Positions 1 to 4,999 of a stretch of 7,980 nucleotides of DNA are shown piece by piece. Origin of the DNA: an uncultured Hungatella sp. GTDB taxonomy: Bacteria > Bacillota > Clostridia > Lachnospirales > Lachnospiraceae. Positions within the stretch are counted from its first letter, which is position 1. Every line of letters starts with the position of its first letter. A model generated the notes under the pieces. It was not told where the DNA came from and ran no database searches. It worked only from the letters and a program-made list of their open reading frames with translations. The position numbers and the translations under genes are program-made. The stretch is taken from positions 30,463-38,442 of the forward strand of contig CAJUJV010000035.1 in assembly GCA_910586845.1 (NCBI GenBank), read 5' to 3'.

Positions 1-33
1 GATCGCAACGGCGATCATTGCCTGTGTAGTCAC
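1..33 (-). CDS. N-terminal start of a third gene in the dehydratase operon (partial), possibly a membrane transporter
   Basis: A GTG codon at 33-31 opens a frame that stays open to the window edge, giving MTTQAMIAVAI if GTG is read as Met. A good ribosome binding site, GGGAGG (complement of 42-47), lies 8 nt upstream. The gap to the stop codon of the LeuD-like gene is only 19 nt, so it should be co-transcribed with the dehydratase subunits. Only 11 residues are visible. The short polar start running into small hydrophobic residues resembles the first membrane span of anion or carboxylate transporters (SLC13/CitMHS style), which would fit an operon handling a hydroxy-acid. That identity is a guess; the existence of the start is better supported. 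Confidence 0.5.
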   Translation of the reverse strand, partial: MTTQAMIAVAI

Positions 34-52
34 ACGTGTTTCCTCCCTTCTG

Positions 53-535
53 TTAAAAATCTATTTTTCTGTATTTTTTGTAGTAATTGATAAAACCGCC
101 TTCCCGTATAATCTTTAAGATCTGTTCCGGATATCTGCTGAAAGCAGTCCTGCCGTTTTTGGTGCGGACAATGCCCTGCTCCACATCAACAGAGATTTCT
201 TCCAGCTCATCCACGGAAACCGTACATTCGACGGGGAGAAGTCCGTGATTGATGCATGCACGATAACCGTTTCTTGCAAAACTTCTGGCTATGACACAGG
301 AGATGCCTGCGCTCTTGAGCAGAAGGATTCCATATTCTCTCGATGATCCGCATCCGAAATTTTCTCCTGCCACGATGATGTCGCCGGCTTTTAAAGTCGG
401 TCCAAGATCGGGTCTGCAGCTTTCAAAAGCATGTGCAGTCAATTCTTCCAGCCTGATATTTCCGATCAGGTATGCGCTTGAAATGATTTGGTCTCCGCCT
501 ATGTGATCGCCGATTATTCTAGCTCTTCCAACCAT
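53..535 (-). CDS. 3-isopropylmalate dehydratase small subunit family protein (LeuD-like), divergent
   Basis: A 160-residue protein, the usual length for the stand-alone swivel domain (aconitase domain 4) that pairs with a LeuC-type subunit in the cytoplasm to isomerise or hydrate a 2-hydroxy-di- or tricarboxylate. The family core GENFGCGSSRE is at about residues 57-67, followed by GISCVIARSFARNGYR at about 77-92. Departures from the family are visible: the usual SSREHAP is SSREYGI, the early D-x-D segment (DNIDTD in typical members) is DHIGGD, and the substrate-recognition loop after it reads YLIGN. In the archaeal enzymes this loop (YLRT or YLVY type) tunes substrate choice; the lack of an arginine here argues against a homoaconitase-type substrate. 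ATG at 535 follows the LeuC-like stop by 3 nt, and its GGGAGG site lies within the last codons of that gene, implying translational coupling. Candidate substrates are isopropylmalate or another alkylmalate; undecided. Confidence 0.88.
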   Translation of the reverse strand: MVGRARIIGDHIGGDQIISSAYLIGNIRLEELTAHAFESCRPDLGPTLKAGDIIVAGENFGCGSSREYGILLLKSAGISCVIARSFARNGYRACINHGLLPVECTVSVDELEEISVDVEQGIVRTKNGRTAFSRYPEQILKIIREGGFINYYKKYRKIDF

Positions 536-538
536 TAT

Positions 539-1786
539 TTATGCACCTCCCACTGTGATGAAGCCGGAAACGGCGGTAAAGGCCGCTGTTGCCGGAGATC
601 CTATGTATACCTGTGCCATCCGGCTTCCCATACGTCCGGCCATATTTCTGTTTGTAGTGGCAAAAGCAGTCTCGCCGGCGCCCAGGAGTCCGCAGTGCAT
701 CTCTGCACAGGGTCCGCAGCTGGGAGGAATAATGACGGCTCCTGCATCGAGGAGATCTTTATAGATTCCTGTTTCCGCCATTTTCAAAGCAGTGCTTTCC
801 AGAGAAGGGATGATCAGGAGTCTGACGCCTTCATGGACTTTTTTCCCTTTCAGGACAGAAGCTGCGATTTCAAAGTCACCGTAATTGCCGTTCGTACAGG
901 AACCGATGACAACCTGATCCACTTGTATCCGGTCAAGAGATTTTACGGGGACGGCTTCATTCATGGTCGGCGGTACTGCAACCAGAGGCTCCAGTTCTGC
1001 CACATTTATGGAGATTTTTTTCTCGTAGACCGCATCCGGGTCAGCAGTCACGGCAAGAGACGGATCATAACCGATTCCCCGCAGCGAAAGCCACTGTTCA
1101 AGGATTCGGTCACAAGGCATGATCGCGCCTTTGGCTCCTGTCTCTATCATCAGATTTCCGATGACGGACCGCTCATCCACAGATAAGTATTCAAAGGTAC
1201 TGCCGGTAAATTCAAGACAGGTGTACAGGGCTCCTGTTTCGCCCAGACGCCGAAGGATCTCCAGGGCGATATCTTTGGCACAGACGTATCCCTTTGGCTG
1301 GCCGTTTAATTCTATGCAGATGGTCCTGGGGACACGGAACCAGGTTTTGTCCGTGGCCATGATCACTGCGATCTCCGAGGCTCCCATGGCGGTGCTAAAA
1401 CAGTTCAATGCCCCGTAATGTGCGCTGTGTGAATCGGTTCCCACTGCAACGCAGCCGGGAAATACCTTGCCGCTTTCTATAACAGCCGGATGGCATACTC
1501 CTTTTCCCGTGTCGATCAGATCCATGCCCGCCGCTTTTGCAAAATCCCGGAGCCTTTTGTGATGATCTGCTGCTCCTGCAGTAGGGGCAGGCGATAAATG
1601 ACAGAGGGAGATCAGTCCTCTCTCAGGAGATTTCACTTTCTCGTGAAACTGATCAAAATAATCCAGTGCCACAGGGCCGTTCAGATCATGCATCATATAG
1701 CAGTCTACTTCCACAGTAACGATTTCTCCGGAGTGAACCGTTCTGCCTGCTTTTCTGCTGAAAATTTTTTCTACAGCTGTTCCCAA
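539..1786 (-). CDS. 3-isopropylmalate dehydratase large subunit family protein (LeuC-like, aconitase superfamily)
   Basis: A 415-residue protein matching the shorter two-subunit LeuC/homoaconitase type, which carries the [4Fe-4S] cluster and dehydrates and rehydrates hydroxy-acids. The three expected cluster cysteines are present: Cys297 in IGSCTNG, and Cys357 and Cys360 in PPSCGPC. Other family marks are VGTDSH (115-120), a MATDKTW segment (143-149), LEFTGS (191-196) and TTNRNMAGRMG (377-387). Differences include SLCHLSPAP near residues 60-68, where typical members have an Asp before the His, and DSHSAHYGA instead of DSHTCTYGA. The start is TTG at 1786, chosen because AAAGGAGG sits 5 nt upstream and the N-terminus MGTAVEKIFSRKAG fits the family. 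It is first in a minus-strand operon with the LeuD-like subunit, and divergent from a LysR-type regulator. No leuA or leuB is in view, so assignment to leucine synthesis is not supported by context; fermentation or catabolism of an alkylmalate-like acid is an alternative. Confidence 0.9.
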   Translation of the reverse strand: MGTAVEKIFSRKAGRTVHSGEIVTVEVDCYMMHDLNGPVALDYFDQFHEKVKSPERGLISLCHLSPAPTAGAADHHKRLRDFAKAAGMDLIDTGKGVCHPAVIESGKVFPGCVAVGTDSHSAHYGALNCFSTAMGASEIAVIMATDKTWFRVPRTICIELNGQPKGYVCAKDIALEILRRLGETGALYTCLEFTGSTFEYLSVDERSVIGNLMIETGAKGAIMPCDRILEQWLSLRGIGYDPSLAVTADPDAVYEKKISINVAELEPLVAVPPTMNEAVPVKSLDRIQVDQVVIGSCTNGNYGDFEIAASVLKGKKVHEGVRLLIIPSLESTALKMAETGIYKDLLDAGAVIIPPSCGPCAEMHCGLLGAGETAFATTNRNMAGRMGSRMAQVYIGSPATAAFTAVSGFITVGGA

Positions 1787-1821
1787 TTGTTCCTCCTTTC
1801 TGCTGACAAGTCATCAGAAAT

Positions 1822-1854
1822 ATGTTAGAAATACCAAATAATGTTACAGATACC
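1822..1854. promoter_or_regulatory. Tandem 14-bp direct repeat, candidate operator in the divergent control region
   Basis: ATGTTAGAAATACC at 1822-1835 recurs as ATGTTACAGATACC at 1841-1854, matching at 12 of 14 positions with a 19-bp period. The second copy ends 4 bp before the -35 box of the rightward promoter, and both lie in the region from which the dehydratase operon is transcribed leftward. On the minus strand each copy contains TAACAT, a possible weak -10. The position suits binding of the divergently encoded LysR-type regulator. LysR sites are usually dyads with T-N11-A, so a direct repeat is not the classic form and the assignment is inferred from place only. Confidence 0.4.
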
Positions 1855-1858
1855 CGGG

Positions 1859-1887
1859 TTGACTTATGCATGTTTTTAGTATATAAT
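1859..1887 (+). promoter_or_regulatory. Strong sigma-A-type promoter for the lysR-lysR-recombinase genes
   Basis: TTGACT (1859-1864) and a perfect TATAAT (1882-1887) are separated by 17 bp, close to the ideal vegetative promoter. The predicted start is near 1894, giving a leader of about 73 nt before the first regulator gene. No other comparably good promoter was seen upstream of the recombinase, so this probably drives both regulators and the recombinase. Confidence 0.8.
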
Positions 1888-1897
1888 ACGTGTACTC

Positions 1898-1915
1898 AAT
1901 AGTCGAACACCTATT
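1898..1915. promoter_or_regulatory. Small dyad AATAG-N8-CTATT in the first regulator's leader
   Basis: AATAG (1898-1902) and CTATT (1911-1915) form an inverted repeat just downstream of the predicted transcription start. LysR-family proteins commonly repress their own gene by binding near the start site, so this is a possible autoregulatory site. It is short and AT-rich, and could be chance. Confidence 0.25.
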
Positions 1916-1966
1916 ATTTATGCAATATATAAGTTTTTTTCACGGCAGACAGGAGAAGATCGTTAT

Positions 1967-2908
1967 ATGTTACAGGAATTACGCTATATGATCGCGATTT
2001 CGGAACAGGGGACCATATCGGGGGCTGCCGAGTATTTAAAGATCAGCCAGCCGGCCTTAAGCTTATGTGTCAAGAAGGTAGAATCCGAATTGGGCGTCGT
2101 CCTTTTTAAACGGATCAACCGAAAGTACGTCCCTACTTCTGAAGGGGAATGTTATATCGAAACAGCCAGAAATATGCTTAAGATCTATGACGATATGACG
2201 CGCTCTCTTTTATATCTTTCTTCTGACTGCCGCGGGATGATACGGATCGGATTCGGTCTGGCCAGAGGCAGTGAATTTCTTCCCGATGTGCTCCCCGCTT
2301 TCTACAGACATTATCCTGAAGTAACCGTAAAATTTGCCGAAGAACATGCTGATATCCTGGAACAGATGCTAGCCGAGGATCGTCTGGATATTGCGATCAT
2401 CCGAACTCCGATCTATCACCAGGAACTGGAATACGAAGTGATCAGTACAGACGAGCCCCTTCTTGCCATCAATAAAAATAATCCGGTAATCATAAACTCC
2501 ACGAAAACCAAAGACAGCAGATATCCGTTTATTGATTTAAAATATATGTTGAACGAGACCTTCATCGTTTCCACCAACGGTCCCCGTATGAGAACCATTA
2601 CAAATCATCTGATCAATACTTATCATGTAAATATCAAGAATGTTCTGGAGACAAAAAGCAAGGCTACGATCATGTCCCTTGTGATGGTGGATTACGGCAT
2701 CGGCATTGTGTCAGAATCCTTCAGGAATTCCTATGATACGGGTCAGGAGGTAGAATTTTTCACACTGGGGCTGGAGGGATTTGGATCTCAGCTGTCCGTT
2801 GTACATAAAAAAGGAGTCTATATCCCCGACTATACGAAAAAATTTATTTCGCTTATTAAGGATTTTTACGGAAAAAAAGATCAGGCTGATACCATGATGG
2901 GGGGATGA
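1967..2908 (+). CDS. LysR-family transcriptional regulator (first of two)
   Basis: A 313-residue protein, standard length for the family. The N-terminal winged helix-turn-helix covers about residues 1-60: LRYMIAISEQGTISGAAEYL, then KISQPALSLCVKKVESELG and the wing LFKRINRKYVPTSEG. A linker helix follows, then a periplasmic-binding-protein-like effector domain from about residue 90 (MIRIGFGL) with the usual LPDVLPAFYRHYPEV and DRLDIAII segments. It is divergent from the LeuC/LeuD-like operon with a 180-bp shared control region, the classic layout for a LysR regulator that controls its neighbour in response to a pathway acid. ATG at 1967 is preceded by AGGAG at 1951-1955, an 11-nt spacing. It is followed after 4 nt by a second regulator of the same family, so it may also sit at the head of the recombinase transcript. 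The effector is unknown. Confidence 0.93.
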   Translation: MLQELRYMIAISEQGTISGAAEYLKISQPALSLCVKKVESELGVVLFKRINRKYVPTSEGECYIETARNMLKIYDDMTRSLLYLSSDCRGMIRIGFGLARGSEFLPDVLPAFYRHYPEVTVKFAEEHADILEQMLAEDRLDIAIIRTPIYHQELEYEVISTDEPLLAINKNNPVIINSTKTKDSRYPFIDLKYMLNETFIVSTNGPRMRTITNHLINTYHVNIKNVLETKSKATIMSLVMVDYGIGIVSESFRNSYDTGQEVEFFTLGLEGFGSQLSVVHKKGVYIPDYTKKFISLIKDFYGKKDQADTMMGG

Positions 2909-2912
2909 GATT

Positions 2913-3845
2913 ATGAACTTTCAGGAATTAGATTATGTCCTTGCAATAGACAAATATAAGAGTTATTCCAAGGCAGCAGAAAAACTGTTTATTACTCAGT
3001 CAGCACTGAATAAATACATCAAAAATCTGGAAAGCCAGCTGAATGTAAAATTGTTTTATTATCAGGATCGTAAGGTATCAGCAACTCCGGCAGGAAAAAG
3101 ATATATAGAAGCTGCCTGCTCCATGATCCGGTTATATGATAAAATGAATCTTGAGATCAACGCATCGGATGAAGAGCTGGAAGGGGAATTAAAGATTGGT
3201 CTTTCGCTTCAGGCCGGTTCCTATTTTCTTCCGCGGATTTTGCCCCAGTTCAAAAAGCAGTTTCCCAGGATAAAGGTTCTGCTGTTTGAAGAATATGCAG
3301 ATTCACTTGAAAAGAAACTGAAAAACGGACAGCTGGACATCTATATCGTCAATCAGCCGGAACCGTGTTCCGGAATCGCCTATATTACCTTATGTCAGGT
3401 TCATCTCTGCTTTATGATCAGCCGGAACCATAAATTTGCCGGACAGTTCGATTCTGTATCAGACAGACACATAACCGCGGACGGGATCCGGGCTTTTTCT
3501 GACGAGCGGTTTCTCTTATTTACTTCAAATCAGCGCAACCGTAAAATTGAAGATACATTGCTGAAGGAGGCAGACATCACCCCAAAACAGATTCTTGAGC
3601 TGCGGAACCCATATACCATGAATACATTATGCGCCAGGGGAGTAGGTGTCGGATTTATTCCCAGCTATTACGCGGATTTCAGGAATCCATTGTCACCGCT
3701 CTACCTTTCTGTTGATCACCCTTCCTGTTACTATCCTCTTGTGGCGGGATACAGCCGGAAAATTCATCAGACCAAATACGCAAAAGTATTTCTGGAGATC
3801 CTGAAAAAAAGCTACCTCGGAAAGAATGGAGACCATTATGAATAA
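2913..3845 (+). CDS. LysR-family transcriptional regulator (second of two)
   Basis: A 310-residue LysR-type protein with the N-terminal helix-turn-helix (LDYVLAIDKYKSYSKAAEKL, then ITQSALNKYIKNLESQL, wing LFYYQDRKVSATPAG) and an effector-binding domain from about residue 92 (LKIGLSLQAGSYFLPRILP). It is recognisably related to the preceding regulator, for example in the shared FLPxxLPxFxxxxP stretch, suggesting an old duplication, though the effector pockets have diverged. The gene starts 4 nt after the previous stop, with a G-rich ribosome site inside the end of the previous gene. Its own last codons overlap the start of the recombinase gene by 8 bp. That overlap makes co-translation with the recombinase likely and raises the idea that this regulator controls the DNA switch, or senses a cell-surface or sugar metabolite, rather than the dehydratase operon. 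The effector is unknown. Confidence 0.92.
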   Translation: MNFQELDYVLAIDKYKSYSKAAEKLFITQSALNKYIKNLESQLNVKLFYYQDRKVSATPAGKRYIEAACSMIRLYDKMNLEINASDEELEGELKIGLSLQAGSYFLPRILPQFKKQFPRIKVLLFEEYADSLEKKLKNGQLDIYIVNQPEPCSGIAYITLCQVHLCFMISRNHKFAGQFDSVSDRHITADGIRAFSDERFLLFTSNQRNRKIEDTLLKEADITPKQILELRNPYTMNTLCARGVGVGFIPSYYADFRNPLSPLYLSVDHPSCYYPLVAGYSRKIHQTKYAKVFLEILKKSYLGKNGDHYE

Positions 3846-4683
3846 ATATATCCTGACTTCAGCCCATGTTGCCGCCTATACCCAGTTTCTTCGAAGGGAA
3901 GAACGCTCATCTTCCACTGTTGAAAAATATATCCGGGACGTCTGCAGGTTCGTTCTCTGGCTGGAAGGAAGGGAAGTGACAAAAGAGGCGGTCATAGAGT
4001 GGAAAGATCATCTGCTGGCTCAGGGCAAAACTCCCGCCACGGTCAATGGAAAACTGTCGGCTCTCAACGGTCTGTTCCGCTTTCTGGGCTGGGAGGGCTG
4101 CAAGGCCAGGTTTATCAAGATTCAGAGAAAAATGTTTCGGGAGACCTCCCGGGAACTGACAAAAGAAGAGTACGGAAAGCTTCTCAGAGCCGCCTCGGAT
4201 CTCTGCTTAAACTGGCTGGGGCTTCTGATGGAAACAATCTGTTCCACAGGGATCCGGGTCTCGGAGGTACAATATGTGACTGTGGAAGCCGCCAGGGCAG
4301 GACGGGCGGATATTGCGCTCAAGGGAAAGGTCCGAACCATCCTCCTGTCAGGAAAATTATGCCGCAAACTGCTGAAATATGCCGGAAAACAAAAAATCGC
4401 CTCCGGCGAGATCTTTCTCGCCAAAAGCGGAACCGGCCTCTCCCGCCATCAGATATGGAAGGCCATGAAGAGGCTCTGTGCCTGTGCTCACGTGGATCAC
4501 TCCAAAGTATTCCCTCACAATCTGCGGCATCTTTTTGCCGTCACTTTCTATAAAGTTACTCATGATATCGTCAAACTGGCAGACGTGCTGGGGCACAGCT
4601 CTGTCAACACGACCCGGATCTATCTGCTGACTACCTGCTCCGAGCATCTGCGTCAGCTGGAAAGACTGGGACTGGTGGTTTAG
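3838..4683 (+). CDS. Tyrosine-type site-specific recombinase, probable invertase of the adjacent promoter segment
   Basis: A small phage-integrase-family recombinase (281 residues from ATG 3838). An N-terminal SAM-like core-binding domain spans about 5-85 (SSSTVEKYIRDVCRFVLWL, then TPATVNGKLSALNGLFRFL), and the catalytic domain about 105-281. The expected active-site residues are visible: Arg140 (TGIRVSEV), a beta-hairpin Lys162 or Lys164 (LKGKVR), His227 and Arg230 (PHNLRH), His253 (LGHSS) and nucleophile Tyr262 (TRIYL). It therefore looks functional. ATG 3838 is preferred because GGAG lies 6 nt upstream; an in-frame ATG at 3826 would add METI. It overlaps the end of the second LysR gene. 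Its stop codon abuts the left 24-bp inverted repeat of the neighbouring segment, the usual position for the dedicated invertase of a phase switch. XerC/D housekeeping or a mobile-element integrase are less likely, because the gene sits in a regulator operon without phage genes. Confidence 0.92.
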   Translation: MNKYILTSAHVAAYTQFLRREERSSSTVEKYIRDVCRFVLWLEGREVTKEAVIEWKDHLLAQGKTPATVNGKLSALNGLFRFLGWEGCKARFIKIQRKMFRETSRELTKEEYGKLLRAASDLCLNWLGLLMETICSTGIRVSEVQYVTVEAARAGRADIALKGKVRTILLSGKLCRKLLKYAGKQKIASGEIFLAKSGTGLSRHQIWKAMKRLCACAHVDHSKVFPHNLRHLFAVTFYKVTHDIVKLADVLGHSSVNTTRIYLLTTCSEHLRQLERLGLVV

Positions 4684-4684
4684 C

Positions 4685-4708
4685 AACAGAATTTACCCTC
4701 TGTTGCCA
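4685..4708 (+). repeat. Left inverted repeat / recombination site
   Basis: A 24-bp arm identical in reverse complement to 4942-4965. Its core is itself a dyad: half-site GCAACAGA (4683-4690), 8-bp spacer ATTTACCC (4691-4698), half-site TCTGTTGC (4699-4706). Two recombinase-binding half-sites around a 6-8 bp crossover region is the standard tyrosine-recombinase core. The site starts on the last base of the recombinase stop codon, so strand exchange in the spacer leaves that gene intact. In RNA the same dyad could form an 8-bp stem directly after the recombinase stop. Confidence 0.88.
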
Positions 4709-4734
4709 GACCCGAAACATTTTTATAAGATTGT

Positions 4735-4769
4735 ATCTAATTATAGCACATGTCTTTTCAAAATTACAA
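4735..4769 (-). promoter_or_regulatory. Extended -10 promoter inside the invertible segment, reading left in this orientation
   Basis: On the minus strand a perfect TATAAT (complement of 4740-4745) is preceded directly by TGC, an extended -10 motif, and by TTGTAA (complement of 4764-4769) at an 18-bp spacing. The start would be near 4733, so in this orientation RNA runs through the left repeat and into the recombinase gene as antisense. After inversion it would drive the glucosyltransferases. It is the best promoter match in the segment. Confidence 0.72.
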
Positions 4770-4786
4770 CAGCTTTATCAGAATTC

Positions 4787-4807
4787 TCCGGGATCCCGGA
4801 TATATCC
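4787..4807. promoter_or_regulatory. Overlapping palindromes upstream of the switch promoter
   Basis: A perfect 14-bp palindrome TCCGGGATCCCGGA (4787-4800) overlaps a 10-bp palindrome GGATATATCC (4798-4807). They lie 18-38 bp upstream of the -35 box of the leftward promoter and invert together with it, so they keep their place relative to the promoter. That is a normal location for an activator or repressor site. No binding protein can be named. Confidence 0.4.
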
Positions 4808-4814
4808 GCCCATG

Positions 4815-4856
4815 AAAAAAGCGGCCGTAGCACATCTGTTCTGGCGGCCTTTTCTG
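4815..4856. terminator. Probable two-way intrinsic terminator in the middle of the invertible segment
   Basis: GGCCG (4823-4827) pairs with CGGCC (4845-4849). On the plus strand the second arm is followed by a TTTT run (4850-4853); on the minus strand the other arm is followed, two bases later, by six Ts (complement of the A-run 4815-4820). The loop is 17 nt, longer than ideal, and the GC stem is only 5 bp, so strength is uncertain. Being near the middle, it would stop transcripts from the regulator-recombinase genes before the glucosyltransferases in either orientation. Confidence 0.45.
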
Positions 4857-4891
4857 TGCGTTTCAGAAATATGGAAAAATGTATAGATTTT

Positions 4892-4920
4892 TTGACCACT
4901 CTATTTGAGGGACCGGTAAT
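4892..4920 (+). promoter_or_regulatory. Weaker candidate promoter facing the glucosyltransferases in this orientation
   Basis: TTGACC (4892-4897) and GGTAAT (4915-4920) are spaced 17 bp apart. The -35 is one base off consensus; the -10 keeps four of six bases but lacks the important first TA. If active it would give basal expression of the glucosyltransferases in the present orientation and would face the recombinase after inversion. Confidence 0.3.
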
Positions 4921-4941
4921 CCGCAATCTGTTATGGGAAAA

Positions 4942-4965
4942 TGGCAACAGAGGGTAAATTCTGTT
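4942..4965 (-). repeat. Right inverted repeat / recombination site
   Basis: The reverse complement of the left arm with no mismatch over 24 bp. Core: half-site GCAACAGA (4944-4951), spacer GGGTAAAT (4952-4959), half-site TCTGTTAT (4960-4967), whose last two bases differ from the left arm. The spacer is asymmetric, so two sites in inverted orientation should give inversion rather than deletion. It ends 34 bp before the ATG of the first glucosyltransferase, leaving the ribosome binding site outside the moving DNA. Confidence 0.88.
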
Positions 4966-4999
4966 ATCAGATCAGACAGATACAAAGGAGGACCCTTAT

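Larger units (their letters stand above)
4685..4965. other. Invertible promoter segment (phase-variation switch) bounded by 24-bp inverted repeats
   Basis: A 281-bp segment is enclosed by perfect 24-bp inverted repeats and lies between a tyrosine recombinase gene and two surface-glucosyltransferase genes. It carries no believable gene. Inside are an outward-facing extended -10 promoter at the left end, a likely two-way terminator in the middle, a 14-bp perfect palindrome and a weaker promoter at the right end. Inversion maps position x to 9650 minus x. That would move the strong promoter to -35 at about 4881-4886 and -10 at about 4905-4910, facing the glucosyltransferases with a leader of about 83 nt. 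Recombinase-linked invertible promoters controlling surface structures are an established mechanism in gut Bacteroides and in Clostridia. The assignment here rests on layout; inversion itself is not seen in a single sequence. Confidence 0.85.

Noticed and set aside
488..1186. A 232-codon plus-strand open frame over the LeuC-like gene
   Set aside because: It is a shadow of the minus-strand gene, which carries conserved cluster motifs; the shadow translates to a Cys/His/Ser-rich sequence without family features.
1898..1935. AT-rich near-palindromes in the first regulator's leader as a riboswitch or RNA gene
   Set aside because: Too short and AT-rich for a structured aptamer; only the AATAG/CTATT dyad was kept, at low confidence.
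3999..4553. A 184-codon frame within the recombinase gene
   Set aside because: The recombinase frame has all catalytic residues; this one is an out-of-frame shadow with low-complexity basic composition.
3838..4683. The recombinase as an integrase of a phage or integrative element
   Set aside because: No phage, conjugation or excision genes and no tRNA attachment site are in the window; it sits within a regulator operon and abuts inverted, not direct, repeats.
4703..4957. An 84-codon open frame with a TTG start across the invertible segment, and a 68-codon frame on the other strand
   Set aside because: No ribosome binding site, and they overlap the repeats, promoter and terminator; the composition gives no recognisable protein. 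Inversion would disrupt both.
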